A DNA stretch of 64,000 nt, taken from NCBI RefSeq assembly GCF_964063345.1, contig NZ_OZ061318.1, forward strand, positions 2,790,001 to 2,854,000. The letters run 5' to 3'. The notes under the pieces are model-generated. The model saw only the letters and a list, made by a program, of their open reading frames with translations, did no database searches and was not told the origin of the DNA. Shown piece after piece: positions 8,160 to 17,194 of the stretch. Made by a program: the position numbers and the translations under genes. Position 1 is the first letter of the stretch. Every line of letters starts with the position of its first letter. This DNA is from Pseudomonas lini (GTDB taxonomy: Bacteria > Pseudomonadota > Gammaproteobacteria > Pseudomonadales > Pseudomonadaceae).

Positions 8160-9074
8160 ATGCTGATCGATGAAGAGTTGACCCTGAAGAAACTCGAGGT
8201 GTTCCTGGCCTTCATGCGCACCGGCAACCTGGCCCGCGCCGCCGCCGAGTTGCAAACCAGCAACGTTAGCGTGCACCGCGCCATCCACTCTCTGGAAAGC
8301 GCCCTGCGTTGCCCGCTATTCAAACACGAAGGCCGCAACCTGACCCCACTCGAAAGCGCTTATGTGCTGGAAGAACGGGCGCAGAAGCTGATTCAGGACG
8401 TACTCGAAAGCGTGCGCCTGACCCGCGAAGCGGCCGGGTTCTCGGCTGAGCGCTTCAAGCTTGGGTCACTGTATTCGCTGACGGTGAAAACCGTGCCGCA
8501 GCTGATCATGGGCCTGAAGATTCGCCGTAGCGAACTCAATATCGACCTGATCCTGGGCTCGAACATCGACCTGTTGTACAAGCTCAAGAACATGGAAGTC
8601 GATGCGATCCTGGTGTCGCTGGACGACAGCGTCAACGACCCGGACTGCGAGCAGATTCCGCTTTTTTCCGATGACATCTTCCTCGCCACCCCGGCTGATT
8701 CTCCCTTTGCCCAGCGGACCGAAGTCGATCTGGCCGAGGTGCGCGACGAGACATTCATCACCTTGACCCAAGGCTTCGCCACGCACCAGGACGGTATTCG
8801 GGTGTTCAAGCAGGCGGGGTTCGAGCCGAAGGTGGCGATGCAGGTCAACGACATCTTCACCCTACTGAGCATGGTCAGCTCCGGGGTGGGTTATGCGTTG
8901 CTGCCGGGAAGGATTGCGGCGGTGTATGAGAACCGGGTGAAGCTGATTCCACTGCAGGAAAAGTATCGGTTACAGCAGCACATCGGCGTGGTGTTCCTGA
9001 AGGCCAAGGAGCGTGACCCGAATTTGCTGGCGCTGTTGGCGGAGTGTCGGATGTATGCCAATCGGCAGGCCTGA
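8160..9074 (+). CDS. mdcR: LysR family regulator of the malonate decarboxylase genes
   Basis: A 304-residue LysR-type activator with N-terminal helix-turn-helix (LTLKKLEVFLAFMRTGNLARAAAELQTSNVSVHRAIHSLE) and C-terminal effector domain. It resembles MdcR, which in Klebsiella and Pseudomonas activates mdc transcription in response to malonate. The gene lies at the distal end of the mdc cluster and converges with madM, matching the mdcABCDEGH-madLM-mdcR arrangement known in Pseudomonas. Its binding site should lie upstream of mdcA near 16.5 kb. Confidence 0.92.
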   Translation: MLIDEELTLKKLEVFLAFMRTGNLARAAAELQTSNVSVHRAIHSLESALRCPLFKHEGRNLTPLESAYVLEERAQKLIQDVLESVRLTREAAGFSAERFKLGSLYSLTVKTVPQLIMGLKIRRSELNIDLILGSNIDLLYKLKNMEVDAILVSLDDSVNDPDCEQIPLFSDDIFLATPADSPFAQRTEVDLAEVRDETFITLTQGFATHQDGIRVFKQAGFEPKVAMQVNDIFTLLSMVSSGVGYALLPGRIAAVYENRVKLIPLQEKYRLQQHIGVVFLKAKERDPNLLALLAECRMYANRQA

Positions 9075-9075
9075 A

Positions 9076-9208
9076 TGTGGCGAGGGAGCTTGCTCCCGCT
9101 CGGGTGCGGAGCGCCCGCAAAATCAGACCACCGGATTTACCTGATACACCTCGGTGGTAGAAGTTGGGGCTGCTGCGCAGCCCAGCGGGAGCAAGCTCAC
9201 TCGCCACA
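9076..9208. repeat. REP doublet, GTGGCGAGGGAGC type
   Basis: Left unit TGTGGCGAGGGAGCTTGC and an inverted right unit ending in CACTCGCCACA, with one base changed from the usual CCCTCGCCACA. It occupies the gap between the convergent mdcR and madM genes. Confidence 0.88.
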
Positions 9209-9224
9209 AAAAGCAATCACCGAT

Positions 9225-9989
9225 CTAACCGACAATCCCGCGAACAATGAAGTACAGCAACGAAGGCCCAAGCAAGCACCCAAGCCCGGTGTGGAACGTC
9301 GCGGTCAACGCGCCATATGGCACCAGCCGCCGATCCGTCGCCGCCAACCCGGCGGTCACACCGCTGACAGTCCCGGCCAAGCCGCCAAACACCATGGCCG
9401 AGCGTGGGTTATCCAGCCCCATCCAGCGCGCCGCCATCGGTGTGCCGACCATCACCAGAATCGCCTTGATCAGCCCGGTGGCAATCGACAACGCCATCAC
9501 GTCGGACGTGGCACCAATCGCTGCCCCGGTCACTGGCCCGACGATGTACGTCACTGCGCCTGCGCCAATGGTGGTCATGCTGATCGCATCGCGATAACCG
9601 AACACCCAGGCAATGCTCGCCCCGACAATGAACGGCAGGATCGTGCCCAGCAGCAGCGCGATAACACCAATCATCCCGGCCTTTTTCGCTTCGGTGGCCT
9701 GCACCTCGAACGCGGTGGCGACAATGGCGAAGTCACGCAGCATGGCGCCGCCCATCAAACCGATGCCGGAAAACAGCGACAAATCCGCCAGGCCTTTTTG
9801 CCCACCGGTCATGGTGCCGCCGACCCAGGCCAGCACCAGGCCGATGACGATGGCAATCGCCGAGCCGTGAATTCGTCCGAAGGTCAGGCGTTTGGACAAC
9901 ACCACCGACACCCACATGACCACGCCGACGAAGGCGAACGCCGTGACCAGACTGTTATTTACCAGACCTTTCTCGATGAGTTCCCACAT
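9225..9989 (-). CDS. madM: Malonate transporter subunit MadM
   Basis: The large membrane subunit of the two-component MadL-MadM malonate:sodium symporter, 254 residues, with several hydrophobic helices from AFAFVGVVMWVSVVLS onward and a glycine-rich C-terminal half. The ATG at 9989 (MWELIEKG) is chosen over a longer frame because AGGAGG lies just upstream and it starts one base after the MadL stop. It supplies malonate for the decarboxylase encoded upstream. MadLM was first described in Malonomonas rubra. Confidence 0.93.
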   Translation of the reverse strand: MWELIEKGLVNNSLVTAFAFVGVVMWVSVVLSKRLTFGRIHGSAIAIVIGLVLAWVGGTMTGGQKGLADLSLFSGIGLMGGAMLRDFAIVATAFEVQATEAKKAGMIGVIALLLGTILPFIVGASIAWVFGYRDAISMTTIGAGAVTYIVGPVTGAAIGATSDVMALSIATGLIKAILVMVGTPMAARWMGLDNPRSAMVFGGLAGTVSGVTAGLAATDRRLVPYGALTATFHTGLGCLLGPSLLYFIVRGIVG

Positions 9990-9990
9990 A

Positions 9991-10407
9991 TCAGCGACCT
10001 CCTGCCGGTGCGCCAACCGACGTTATATCCGCCGGCTCATCGGGCAAGGGTTCGCCCTTGTGGGTCCGGCTGATCAGGGCAATGGTGCAGCCGCAGAGCA
10101 CCACCGAACCGATCGCCGCCAGCACCGCCACCGGACCGCCATGCAGGGCAGTAACGACGTTCTGTTGCGCGGCCATCGCGACGACCACCGGAATATACAT
10201 GGCGCCCCAGAAGCCGACACCCATCTCGCAATCCTTGGTCATGCCGCCGCGTTTTTGCATCCACAACCGTGCACAAATCAGCAGGATCATCGCGATCCCG
10301 ACCCCGCCGACGTTGGATTTCACGCCCAGCAACGCGCCGAGCATGTCACCCATGATCACCCCTGCCAGCGTACAGATCGCCAACAGCGCCACACCGTAAA
10401 TAATCAT
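9991..10407 (-). CDS. madL: Malonate transporter subunit MadL
   Basis: The small membrane subunit of the MadLM malonate transporter, 138 residues with about four hydrophobic helices (MIIYGVALLAICTLAGVIMG, GIAMILLICARLW, MYIPVVVAMAA, VLAAIGSVVLCGCTIALI). The ATG at 10407 is preferred over an upstream TTG because GAGG lies nine bases before it. It follows mdcH by 66 bases and ends one base before madM, so it is probably the penultimate gene of the mdc operon. Confidence 0.93.
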   Translation of the reverse strand: MIIYGVALLAICTLAGVIMGDMLGALLGVKSNVGGVGIAMILLICARLWMQKRGGMTKDCEMGVGFWGAMYIPVVVAMAAQQNVVTALHGGPVAVLAAIGSVVLCGCTIALISRTHKGEPLPDEPADITSVGAPAGGR

Positions 10408-10473
10408 TGTTGTAGTCCTCAAAGTGCATCGTCGGAATTGTTGTTTTTGTAGTTCGCAGCCTGAGTCGGTGAT

Positions 10474-11385
10474 CTAGGGTTGGCGGCTTCCCTCCTCACG
10501 CAACAGCGCCTGCAAGGTATCGAGCCGCGCACCGTCAAAGGCAATCACGGTGCCCTGCTCGAACACCCGGCGCGCCAGCCCGGTCAACACCGCACCGGGC
10601 GGCAGTTCGATCTGTAGACGTACGCCACGCTCGTAAGCGCTTTGCACCGTGCCGCGCCAATCCACCACGCGGCACATGTTGAAGACCAGGTCGTCGCGTA
10701 ACGCCTCGGGATTGATAACAGGCCGTGCGCGACTGCCGCTGAGATAACCCAGCATCGGCGTTTTCAATTGCACCTTGGCGAAGGCTTCGGCCAGGATTTT
10801 TGCCGGTGCTTCCAGCAGCGGGCAGTGGGACGGCACACTGACCGCCAGACGTTTGGCCAGGCCGGCGCCACGACTTTTCGCCAACTCGGCAACCGCTTTC
10901 ATCGCCCCATCGCTGCCGGCAATGACCACTTGGTTATCGGCGTTGATATTGGCCAGGTAAACCGGCGTGTCGACGCTGTGTACCTGCGCCAGCAAACCTT
11001 CCACCATCGCCAGATCCAGACCGATGATCGCGGTCATGCCATAGCCTTGAGGATAAGCCTGCTGCATCAGCTCACCGCGCAGGCTGACCAGATGCAATGC
11101 ATCGCTGAAGCTCAAGGCACCCGCGACCACCGCAGCGGGATAAGCACCGATGGACAATCCAGCCACGTAATCCGCGCTCAATAACAACTGACGTGAAGCG
11201 GCAACTCCAGCGATCAGCAGGCACAGCTGAACCGCCCTCGTCGACTGCAACGCCTCGGCAGAATCGAGCAACAAAACATCTTCACCCAGCACCTCGCTTG
11301 CCTCGATCAGCGTTTCCCGAGGCAAACGATGGAGCATGCCCGGTTGCTGCGCACCCTGGCCGGGGAACACCAGCAAACTGCTCAC
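10474..11385 (-). CDS. mdcH: Malonate decarboxylase epsilon subunit (malonyl-CoA:ACP acyltransferase)
   Basis: Primes the acyl carrier subunit MdcC by moving malonyl from malonyl-CoA, which starts the decarboxylation cycle. At 303 residues it looks like FabD, with N-terminal LLVFPGQGAQQPGML, the nucleophile elbow GLSIG and the histidine in SVPSHCPLLE. The GTG at 11385 is chosen because it places the FabD motif at the N terminus and overlaps the mdcG stop by four bases; a longer frame would run deep into mdcG. Confidence 0.92.
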   Translation of the reverse strand: MSSLLVFPGQGAQQPGMLHRLPRETLIEASEVLGEDVLLLDSAEALQSTRAVQLCLLIAGVAASRQLLLSADYVAGLSIGAYPAAVVAGALSFSDALHLVSLRGELMQQAYPQGYGMTAIIGLDLAMVEGLLAQVHSVDTPVYLANINADNQVVIAGSDGAMKAVAELAKSRGAGLAKRLAVSVPSHCPLLEAPAKILAEAFAKVQLKTPMLGYLSGSRARPVINPEALRDDLVFNMCRVVDWRGTVQSAYERGVRLQIELPPGAVLTGLARRVFEQGTVIAFDGARLDTLQALLREEGSRQP

Positions 11386-11999
11386 GCTGCTTGCTCCTGC
11401 GGGTTCCAGGGATCGGTGACCAGGCACGCGACCTGAGCGTTTTTGAGCAGCACCCGATGCGACGGGCCGGCCCATTCGCGCAGGGCCACTGCGCCATTCG
11501 GCGTCTGCAATTGCAGGTCGACCAGACATTCAGCGGTGCCGAGAAGCGTCACCAACTCTTGCGCTTGAAATCGGCTCAACGGTTGCGGTGTACGCAGGAT
11601 CAAATCCAGATCGCTGCGCTCATGCAACGCCGCAAAACCGCTGGCCAATTCAAACCCGGCGCTACCGCTGACACCCCACACCCAACCGCAGGCGTCGAGC
11701 ATTGGTCGCAATTGCGCCAGCGCTCGCAAAGCCGGGAGATCCCGAACCGTCTCGACATGACACAGCTCTTCCGGCCTTACCCGACGCGAAATCGCCGTGA
11801 TCGCCATCGACGTTGCATAACGCTGCTCACGCAAGCGTCCGCGCACGCCGACCGCGATTTGATCCGGCGCGGTCATCGCACGCCGAACCACCAACGGCTG
11901 ACCCGCGCTGATCGACTCGATCACCCACGCAGGCGCATCCGCAGGCAACTGCTCCCGGGTCATCCCCCACAGCAGGTCGTGGGCCAGAAACGTGTTCAC
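11382..11999 (-). CDS. mdcG: Malonate decarboxylase holo-ACP synthase (phosphoribosyl-dephospho-CoA transferase)
   Basis: Attaches the 2'-(5''-phosphoribosyl)-3'-dephospho-CoA group to the serine of MdcC. The 205-residue protein has the MdcG opening NTFLAHDLLWGM, and a nucleotidyltransferase-like acidic pair in ERSDLDLILRTPQPL that probably binds metal. GTG at 11999 is chosen because it overlaps the mdcE stop by four bases (GTGA). Both mdcG and mdcH begin with GTG inside the previous stop, which implies coupled and perhaps lowered translation of the modifying enzymes. Confidence 0.9.
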   Translation of the reverse strand: MNTFLAHDLLWGMTREQLPADAPAWVIESISAGQPLVVRRAMTAPDQIAVGVRGRLREQRYATSMAITAISRRVRPEELCHVETVRDLPALRALAQLRPMLDACGWVWGVSGSAGFELASGFAALHERSDLDLILRTPQPLSRFQAQELVTLLGTAECLVDLQLQTPNGAVALREWAGPSHRVLLKNAQVACLVTDPWNPQEQAA

Positions 12000-12799
12000 C
12001 ACTGCTCTCTCAGCAGTTGGCGAACCTTGCTCGACGCGGCGCGATTGCTCGCACCCAAGCGGCCGCTCAAATCGCGACGACCTGCCTCGACATCTGCAAT
12101 TGCCTGAACCAGACACTCGTTCACCCGCGCCAGATCCGCCGTCGTCGGCTGTTCGATCTGATCCACCGACAAGGTTTCCCAGAGCAAACCCAGGCTGGCA
12201 AAGCTGTCGATGTCATACGCCATCGGCGGCACGCTGGCGGCCAAGGCTTCAAGTTCTTCGACGCTGCGCAATGTCACTCGCGCCGCCGACGCCTTGCCCA
12301 TCGCATGCACCATCACCCCCGGATCGCGCAACGCGATCAGCCGGTTGGCCTGATAGCCATGAGCGAGAAACGCCCCGGACATCGCCTTGCCCACCAGCAA
12401 ACCGATCACTGCGTGCCCGGCCAGTCGGGCGCGGGCATAACTGTCCGCCGCACCGGCCAGGGCCTGATGAATGCCGAGGGCTTCTTCGCGCCGGCCGTAA
12501 GCCTGGCTCGGCACATCGACGATGGCGATCAAGGCGCGTTTTTGCGGCTTGTCGTTATCCGCAGCAATGACGTCATCCACCGCTTTGGCCAGGCCCCAGC
12601 CTTCCAGCAAACCGACCTCGCCATTGCGAGCGCGGACGAAGCGGTTATCGGGATCGGCCACCACTGCGATAAATCGCACGGGCTGGTCACCCATCACACC
12701 ATCGGCGACTTTCAACGACGCCGGCAAACCCGCGGCCGGTTTCGCGCCGGCACTCAAGGCGTTGAACCAGTTCAAGCCTCTCAGGGAATACGAACTCAT
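11996..12799 (-). CDS. mdcE: Malonate decarboxylase gamma subunit
   Basis: With MdcD it forms the malonyl-S-ACP decarboxylase, giving acetyl-S-ACP and CO2. The 267-residue protein belongs to the carboxyltransferase (crotonase-like) superfamily. It opens MSSYSLRGLNWFNAL and contains VDVPSQAYGRREEALGIHQALA and GLLVGKAMSGAFLAHGYQANR, which form the oxyanion and CoA-arm binding region. ATG at 12799 overlaps the mdcD stop by four bases. Confidence 0.93.
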   Translation of the reverse strand: MSSYSLRGLNWFNALSAGAKPAAGLPASLKVADGVMGDQPVRFIAVVADPDNRFVRARNGEVGLLEGWGLAKAVDDVIAADNDKPQKRALIAIVDVPSQAYGRREEALGIHQALAGAADSYARARLAGHAVIGLLVGKAMSGAFLAHGYQANRLIALRDPGVMVHAMGKASAARVTLRSVEELEALAASVPPMAYDIDSFASLGLLWETLSVDQIEQPTTADLARVNECLVQAIADVEAGRRDLSGRLGASNRAASSKVRQLLREQW

Positions 12800-13647
12800 G
12801 AGCGCTCTCCTTGATACAGATCGCAAACCGTCGCCGGCTCGATTTGTGGTTCGGCGTCCAGGCTGGCCAGCCGTTGCAGAAACCATTCGGCCTGGCGGCT
12901 ACGTTGCAGCGCCGGCAAACCCTGCTTGAGCAATTCGCCGACCTGCTGCTGAATCTGCGCCACGTCATCGCCGACGTAGCGATCCACCAACCCAGTGGCG
13001 AACCGTTGCTCGCCACCGGTCAGGCTCCAGATAAACGGCCGGTCGCGAGAGTCGTATTCCTCAAGCCCGGCTTCCTGTTCGATCACTTGGGGGCCGTTGA
13101 GGCCAAGGCGCGCTTCCTGAGTCACCAGCAAATAGCTGCACAACCCGGCGGCAATCGACATGCCGCCAAAGCAACCGACGCTGCCAGCGACCACGCCAAC
13201 TACCGGCTGGTACTGGCGTAAATCGACAATCGCCGCATGAATATCGGCAATCGCCGCCAACCCCAGATTCGCTTCTTGCAAACGCACGCCACCGGTTTCC
13301 AGCAGCAATACAGCGCGCGTGGGAATGCCTTTACGGTTGTCCTCAGCGGCCAATTCCAGCGCACCGGCAATCTTCGCCCCGCCGACTTCACCCAGGCTGC
13401 CACCCTGAAACGCGCCTTCGATGGCCGCGATCACCACCGGCAAACCGCCGAGGCTGCCCTTGGCGATCACCACGCCGTCATCGGCTTGCGGCACCACGCC
13501 CTGGCGCGACAGCCATGGCGACATGACGCGCTGAAACGGGTCGAGCAGTTCACGAAAAGTACCCGCGTCGAGCAAGGCTTTCGCTCGTTGCCGCGCACCG
13601 AGTTCTACGAAGCTATGTTTGCTGAGAAGCGCTGCGCTGTCAGTCAT
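12796..13647 (-). CDS. mdcD: Malonate decarboxylase beta subunit
   Basis: The partner of MdcE in the decarboxylase, 283 residues, resembling acetyl-CoA carboxylase beta-type carboxyltransferases. Typical stretches are GSLGEVGGAKIAGALELA, LLLETGGVRLQEANLGLAAIADI and VGVVAGSVGCFGGMSIAAGLC, the last being the glycine-rich acyl-binding turn. The start at 13647 (MTDSAALLSKHSF) overlaps the end of mdcC by eight bases. An upstream in-frame extension would lie entirely inside mdcC and is not used. Confidence 0.93.
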   Translation of the reverse strand: MTDSAALLSKHSFVELGARQRAKALLDAGTFRELLDPFQRVMSPWLSRQGVVPQADDGVVIAKGSLGGLPVVIAAIEGAFQGGSLGEVGGAKIAGALELAAEDNRKGIPTRAVLLLETGGVRLQEANLGLAAIADIHAAIVDLRQYQPVVGVVAGSVGCFGGMSIAAGLCSYLLVTQEARLGLNGPQVIEQEAGLEEYDSRDRPFIWSLTGGEQRFATGLVDRYVGDDVAQIQQQVGELLKQGLPALQRSRQAEWFLQRLASLDAEPQIEPATVCDLYQGERS

Positions 13648-13939
13648 GGCTGATCTCCTCGAACCCTTGTTCCAGGCGCAAACGCACCACGCCGGGAGTG
13701 GCGCCGAAATCGTGGATATCGATCGCCATCGCGGGCGGTGTCTGGCCGTCGAACATCCGCGCGAACAGATGCTGCCAGCGTTGCTCACTGCCATTGACCG
13801 AGGTTTGCACCTGGATCGTCAGCTTGCCCGCCAGCCCCGGTTCGATCAGCACTTCCAGATCGCCCGAGCCCACGCAGCCCACCAGCGCCCTGCCCCGAGG
13901 CGGCTGCCCGGCGGGGAATTCAAAGGATAAGGTTTCCAT
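13640..13939 (-). CDS. mdcC: Malonate decarboxylase acyl carrier protein (delta subunit)
   Basis: A 99-residue acyl carrier subunit bearing the unusual phosphoribosyl-dephospho-CoA prosthetic group, on which acetyl and malonyl residues are exchanged. The acceptor serine is residue 25 in VGCVGSGDLEVL, the same number as in the Klebsiella protein. ATG at 13939 shares one base with the mdcB stop (TGATG). Confidence 0.94.
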   Translation of the reverse strand: METLSFEFPAGQPPRGRALVGCVGSGDLEVLIEPGLAGKLTIQVQTSVNGSEQRWQHLFARMFDGQTPPAMAIDIHDFGATPGVVRLRLEQGFEEISHD

Positions 13940-14814
13940 CAAAACGCTCCCTGGAAGATGCCGTCGCCCGAGTCGATACGGTCGATAAACAGGCAGGCTG
14001 CGAGCAAGTCCGCAGCGCCGCCGGGCGAGGCATTCAACGCGATTAATTGTTGGTCCAGCTCATGCAAACGACGACGACCGGCCAGGCTCGCACTGCCGCC
14101 AGCGTCGAGCACCGCTTGGGCGCCGAGTTGCATGGTGTGCAGGCCGGTTTCGCCTGCGCGGTAGAGCACGCAGGTGTCGGAGAGATGGGTCATGATCGCC
14201 AGCAAAGCATCGAGCCGAGCGTTCTGTTCGCCATGGCCGGCGGCGCGGCTGAGTTTGAGTTGCGGCAGTGCGCGTTGAATCACTGCAGGGAAACCAAGCT
14301 GTGCTTCTTCGCGTGCACCGCGAGCGCCGTAACGCTGGGAGACTTGGGCGCCATGGCTCAGAGGACGCGGCGCGTAACGGTCGTCGAGCAAGGCCAGACG
14401 TGCCGCGCGCAAGGTCACGGCGCTTGCTTTGGTATTCGTGCCCTCCAGCGCCGTTGCAGCGACCAACAGCCCTAACGCCCAGATCGCCCCACGATGAGTA
14501 TTCACACCGTTGGTGGTGGCGAGCATCGTTTGCTCACCGTCACGACCAATCCGCCCGAGGGCTTCGCGCAGGGGTAAACCGACTTCGCCAAACTCGATGG
14601 CCGCTTCTGCCATTGCCTTGAACGCCGGCCACAACGACAGCGCCGAGGCGTGCATCAGGCTCAGGTGTAAATCGGTGTGCGCACCATTGCCGCGACGGTC
14701 GACCAGCGCCGGTTTCGGCGACAGATCCGCTTCGTCGATCAGCGCGTCCACGGCCAGGTCCGCCAGCCGCTCACTCAGGGTTAAAGGTTTCGGTTTCAGG
14801 TTATATGCGCGCAT
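13939..14814 (-). CDS. mdcB: Triphosphoribosyl-dephospho-CoA synthase
   Basis: Makes the precursor of the MdcC prosthetic group from ATP and dephospho-CoA, the MdcB/CitG reaction. The 291-residue protein shows the CitG-family segments [33 protein letters not shown] and a C-terminal [20 protein letters not shown] at 14814 shares a base with the mdcA stop (TAATG). MdcG then transfers the product to MdcC. Confidence 0.93.
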   Translation of the reverse strand: MRAYNLKPKPLTLSERLADLAVDALIDEADLSPKPALVDRRGNGAHTDLHLSLMHASALSLWPAFKAMAEAAIEFGEVGLPLREALGRIGRDGEQTMLATTNGVNTHRGAIWALGLLVAATALEGTNTKASAVTLRAARLALLDDRYAPRPLSHGAQVSQRYGARGAREEAQLGFPAVIQRALPQLKLSRAAGHGEQNARLDALLAIMTHLSDTCVLYRAGETGLHTMQLGAQAVLDAGGSASLAGRRRLHELDQQLIALNASPGGAADLLAACLFIDRIDSGDGIFQGAF

Positions 14815-16484
14815 TACCAGCTCCTGAACTTGGCGGGTGGGTTGTAGAGGCCACCGGACCACTCCACCAGATCGGCCACGCTTTTCGCTGCGAGCAACTC
14901 GCGGGTGGCGTCGGTGCGGCGGATGCCGAGGTCTTCGGGCAAGGCGATCAGGCCTTCGCGACGCATGCGGGCGGTGTCTTTCGGGTTGTGGCGCAGGCCG
15001 ATGGCGGTCACCCCGGCCACGGCAGCGATCATCGCCTGACGCTCTTCGAGGGAGCGGGCCTTGTACAAATAGGCGATGCCTTCTTCGGTCAGTAAGTGGG
15101 TGACGTCGTCGCCGTAAATCATGATCGGCGCCAGCGGCATGCCGCTTTTCTTCGCCACTTCCACCGCGTCGAGGGTTTCGACGAAGGTCGGTTTGCCGCC
15201 CTCCTGGAAGGTCTCGACCATTTGCACCACGAGTTTTTTGCCGCGTTCGAGCAGGGCTTCGGGTGCATCGTCATGACGCATGTCGAGCCAGGCCGGTGTG
15301 CCATGGCGGCGACCGCGCGGGTCGTGGCCCATGTTCGGCGCCCCCCCGAAACCGGCCAGGCGACCGCGCGTCACGGTGGAAGAATGACCGTCGCCGTCGA
15401 CTTGCAGGGTCGCGCCGATAAACAGATCCACCGCGTATTGCCCGGCTAGTTGGCAGAACATCCGGTTGGAACGCAGCGAGCCGTCGCGGCCAGTGAAAAA
15501 CACGTCGGGCCGAGCGGCAATGTAGTTTTCCATACCCAACTCGGTGCCGAAGCAATGCACGCTTTCGACCCAGCCGCTTTCGATGGCCGGGATCAGGGTT
15601 GGGTGAGGATTGAGCGTCCAGTTGCGGCAGATCTTGCCCTTCAAACCGAGGGATTCGCCGTAGGTCGGCAGGATCAGTTCGATGGCCGCGGTGTTGAAAC
15701 CGATGCCGTGGTTGAGCGACTGAACGTTGTGTTTTTCATAGATCCCGCGGATCGCCATCATCGCCATCAACACGTGCACAGGCTTGATGTGTCGTGGGTC
15801 GCGGGTGAACAGCGGTTCGATGTAGAACGGCTTGTCGGCCACCACCACGAAATCGACCCAGGATGCGGGAATGTCGACACGGGGCAGTTCGCTGACATCG
15901 TCCACCAATTGGTTGACCTGGACGATGACGATGCCGTCGCTGAAGGCGGCCGGTTCGATCAATGCCGGGGTGTCTTCGGTGCTTGGGCCGGTGTAGATGT
16001 TGCCGGCGCGGTCGGCCATGAAACCGGCCGAGAGCACGACGTTGGGAATCAAGTCCACCACCAGCCGCGCATAGAGTTCGATGTAGGTGTGGATCGCGCC
16101 GATTTCCAGCAGGCCGTCTTCGAGCAACTGGCTGATACGCAGGCTCTGGGTGCCGGCGAAAGAGAAGTCGAGCTTGCGGGCGATACCACGCTCGAACAGG
16201 TCCAGGTGCTCGGACCGCCCGACGCTGGGCATGATCATGTGCAAGTCATGCAGCTTGCGCGGATCGGCCTTGGCCAGGGAGCGGGAAAGGAAATCCGCCT
16301 GCTTCTGGTTATTGCCCTCCAGCACCACACGGTCGCCGGGCAGAATCAACGCCTCCAGCGCCGCAACGATATTGTCGGTGGGCAGCACCACACCGTCGGC
16401 TAGATCCTTGACCAACTCCAGACGCCGCTGCTTTTCGCTGCGCCGCCGCGTCCATCGCGAGTCGGGGGATATTGTTGTTGTCAT
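14814..16484 (-). CDS. mdcA: Malonate decarboxylase alpha subunit (acetyl-ACP:malonate ACP transferase)
   Basis: First gene of the mdc operon. It swaps acetyl for malonyl on the carrier protein, releasing acetate and forming malonyl-S-ACP. At 556 residues it has the family length. It opens with the MdcA-type [16 protein letters not shown], and has [26 protein letters not shown] and [20 protein letters not shown] near the C terminus, as in CoA-transferase-like subunits. ATG at 16484 is chosen over a GTG two codons earlier because GGAG lies six bases before it. Direct repeats upstream may bind MdcR. Confidence 0.94.
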   Translation of the reverse strand: MTTTISPDSRWTRRRSEKQRRLELVKDLADGVVLPTDNIVAALEALILPGDRVVLEGNNQKQADFLSRSLAKADPRKLHDLHMIMPSVGRSEHLDLFERGIARKLDFSFAGTQSLRISQLLEDGLLEIGAIHTYIELYARLVVDLIPNVVLSAGFMADRAGNIYTGPSTEDTPALIEPAAFSDGIVIVQVNQLVDDVSELPRVDIPASWVDFVVVADKPFYIEPLFTRDPRHIKPVHVLMAMMAIRGIYEKHNVQSLNHGIGFNTAAIELILPTYGESLGLKGKICRNWTLNPHPTLIPAIESGWVESVHCFGTELGMENYIAARPDVFFTGRDGSLRSNRMFCQLAGQYAVDLFIGATLQVDGDGHSSTVTRGRLAGFGGAPNMGHDPRGRRHGTPAWLDMRHDDAPEALLERGKKLVVQMVETFQEGGKPTFVETLDAVEVAKKSGMPLAPIMIYGDDVTHLLTEEGIAYLYKARSLEERQAMIAAVAGVTAIGLRHNPKDTARMRREGLIALPEDLGIRRTDATRELLAAKSVADLVEWSGGLYNPPAKFRSW

Positions 16485-16523
16485 GACCACTCCACGGGTT
16501 CGCTGTCGTGGGAGTCACCTTAG

Positions 16524-16562
16524 GAGTGTTGGGTGGAGGGCATCAATCAAGCAGAGTGTTGG
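16524..16562. promoter_or_regulatory. 9-bp direct repeats upstream of mdcA (possible MdcR site)
   Basis: GAGTGTTGG occurs at 16524-16532 and again at 16554-16562, exactly 30 bases apart, about three helical turns. They lie 40 to 78 bases upstream of the mdcA start, where a LysR activator would be expected to bind. The repeats are seen; the link to MdcR is inferred, and LysR sites are more often dyads. Confidence 0.35.
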
Positions 16563-16610
16563 ATCGTTACGGTCAGGGTAATGATCGACAGAAGACCTCT
16601 GTTGCCAGTA

Positions 16611-16716
16611 CCGGCCTCATCGCGGGCAAGCCCGCTCCCACAGGTATTGTGTATGACTCAGGATTTGAGCACGACACGGATACTGTGGGAGCGGGCTTGC
16701 CCGCGATGAGGCCAGT
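16611..16716. repeat. REPIN, GTGGGAGCGGGCTTGCCC type (copy A of an inverted pair)
   Basis: Two inverted REP units flank a spacer of about 46 bases that contains ATGACTCAGGATTTGAGCAC. Its reverse complement recurs almost unchanged at 17761-17866, including the spacer. It is the first element in the 874-base gene-free stretch between mdcA and the DUF6124-type gene. Confidence 0.9.
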
Positions 16717-16784
16717 ACATTCCCCGCAGCTTTCGATGACGAAGATTTCGTCGCTCATGGCAGAGAGAGCAAACAACCGATAAG

Positions 16785-16818
16785 TCCCAAAATAGGACCG
16801 ATCGGTCCCTTTTTGGGA
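16785..16818. promoter_or_regulatory. 34-nt dyad with core GGACCGATCGGTCC
   Basis: A near-perfect palindrome: outer arms TCCCAAAA and TTTTGGGA, a two-base mismatch on each side, then a perfect 14-base core GGACCGATCGGTCC. Fifteen of 17 positions pair. It has no loop, so it fits an operator for a dimeric regulator better than a hairpin terminator, though the T-rich right side leaves termination possible. No adjacent gene explains it. Confidence 0.45.
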
Positions 16819-16843
16819 ATCTTCAACCTAATGCAGAAACCTT

Positions 16844-16976
16844 TGTGGCGAGGGGGCTTGCCCCCGTTCGGCTGCGCAGCAGTCGTAAAACCATTGTGTG
16901 CGGTGTTCCTGATACACCTCGGTTGCGGGTTTTTGGGCTGCTTCGCAACCCAGCGGGAGCAAGCTCCCTCGCCACA
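16844..16976. repeat. REP doublet, GTGGCGAGGGGGC type
   Basis: The left unit TGTGGCGAGGGGGCTTGC carries GGGGGC in place of GGGAGC. The right unit ends GCTCCCTCGCCACA. Inner arms around GCTGCGCAGCAG and GGGCTGCTTCGCAACCC also match the other doublets of this type. The region from here to 17117 holds nothing else I can support. Confidence 0.87.
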
Positions 16977-17117
16977 GGGGGCCGACCGCATGGGGTTTTG
17001 TGTTTAAAAGTTTGTCCGCTGGAACGGTGAGAGGCTACGCAATCTGGCGTCGCTGCCTACAGCAATGCCGGAACCCGCTGACTGGTGCGGTTTTGCGTTG
17101 ATCTTTATCGTTTGTGT

Positions 17118-17138
17118 GTCGCTGACAACGTCAGCGAC
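17118..17138 (+). other. Perfect 9-bp hairpin upstream of the leader RNA candidate
   Basis: GTCGCTGAC, a three-base AAC loop, then GTCAGCGAC. No T run follows, so it is not a standard terminator. It lies 57 bases before the first helix of the branched structure at 17195 and could be part of the same transcript or a protein-binding dyad. Confidence 0.4.
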
Positions 17139-17194
17139 CGGGCCTGGAATCCCGAGGTGTTAACGAGGCAAAAGCGCCTTTCATAACGTATGCT

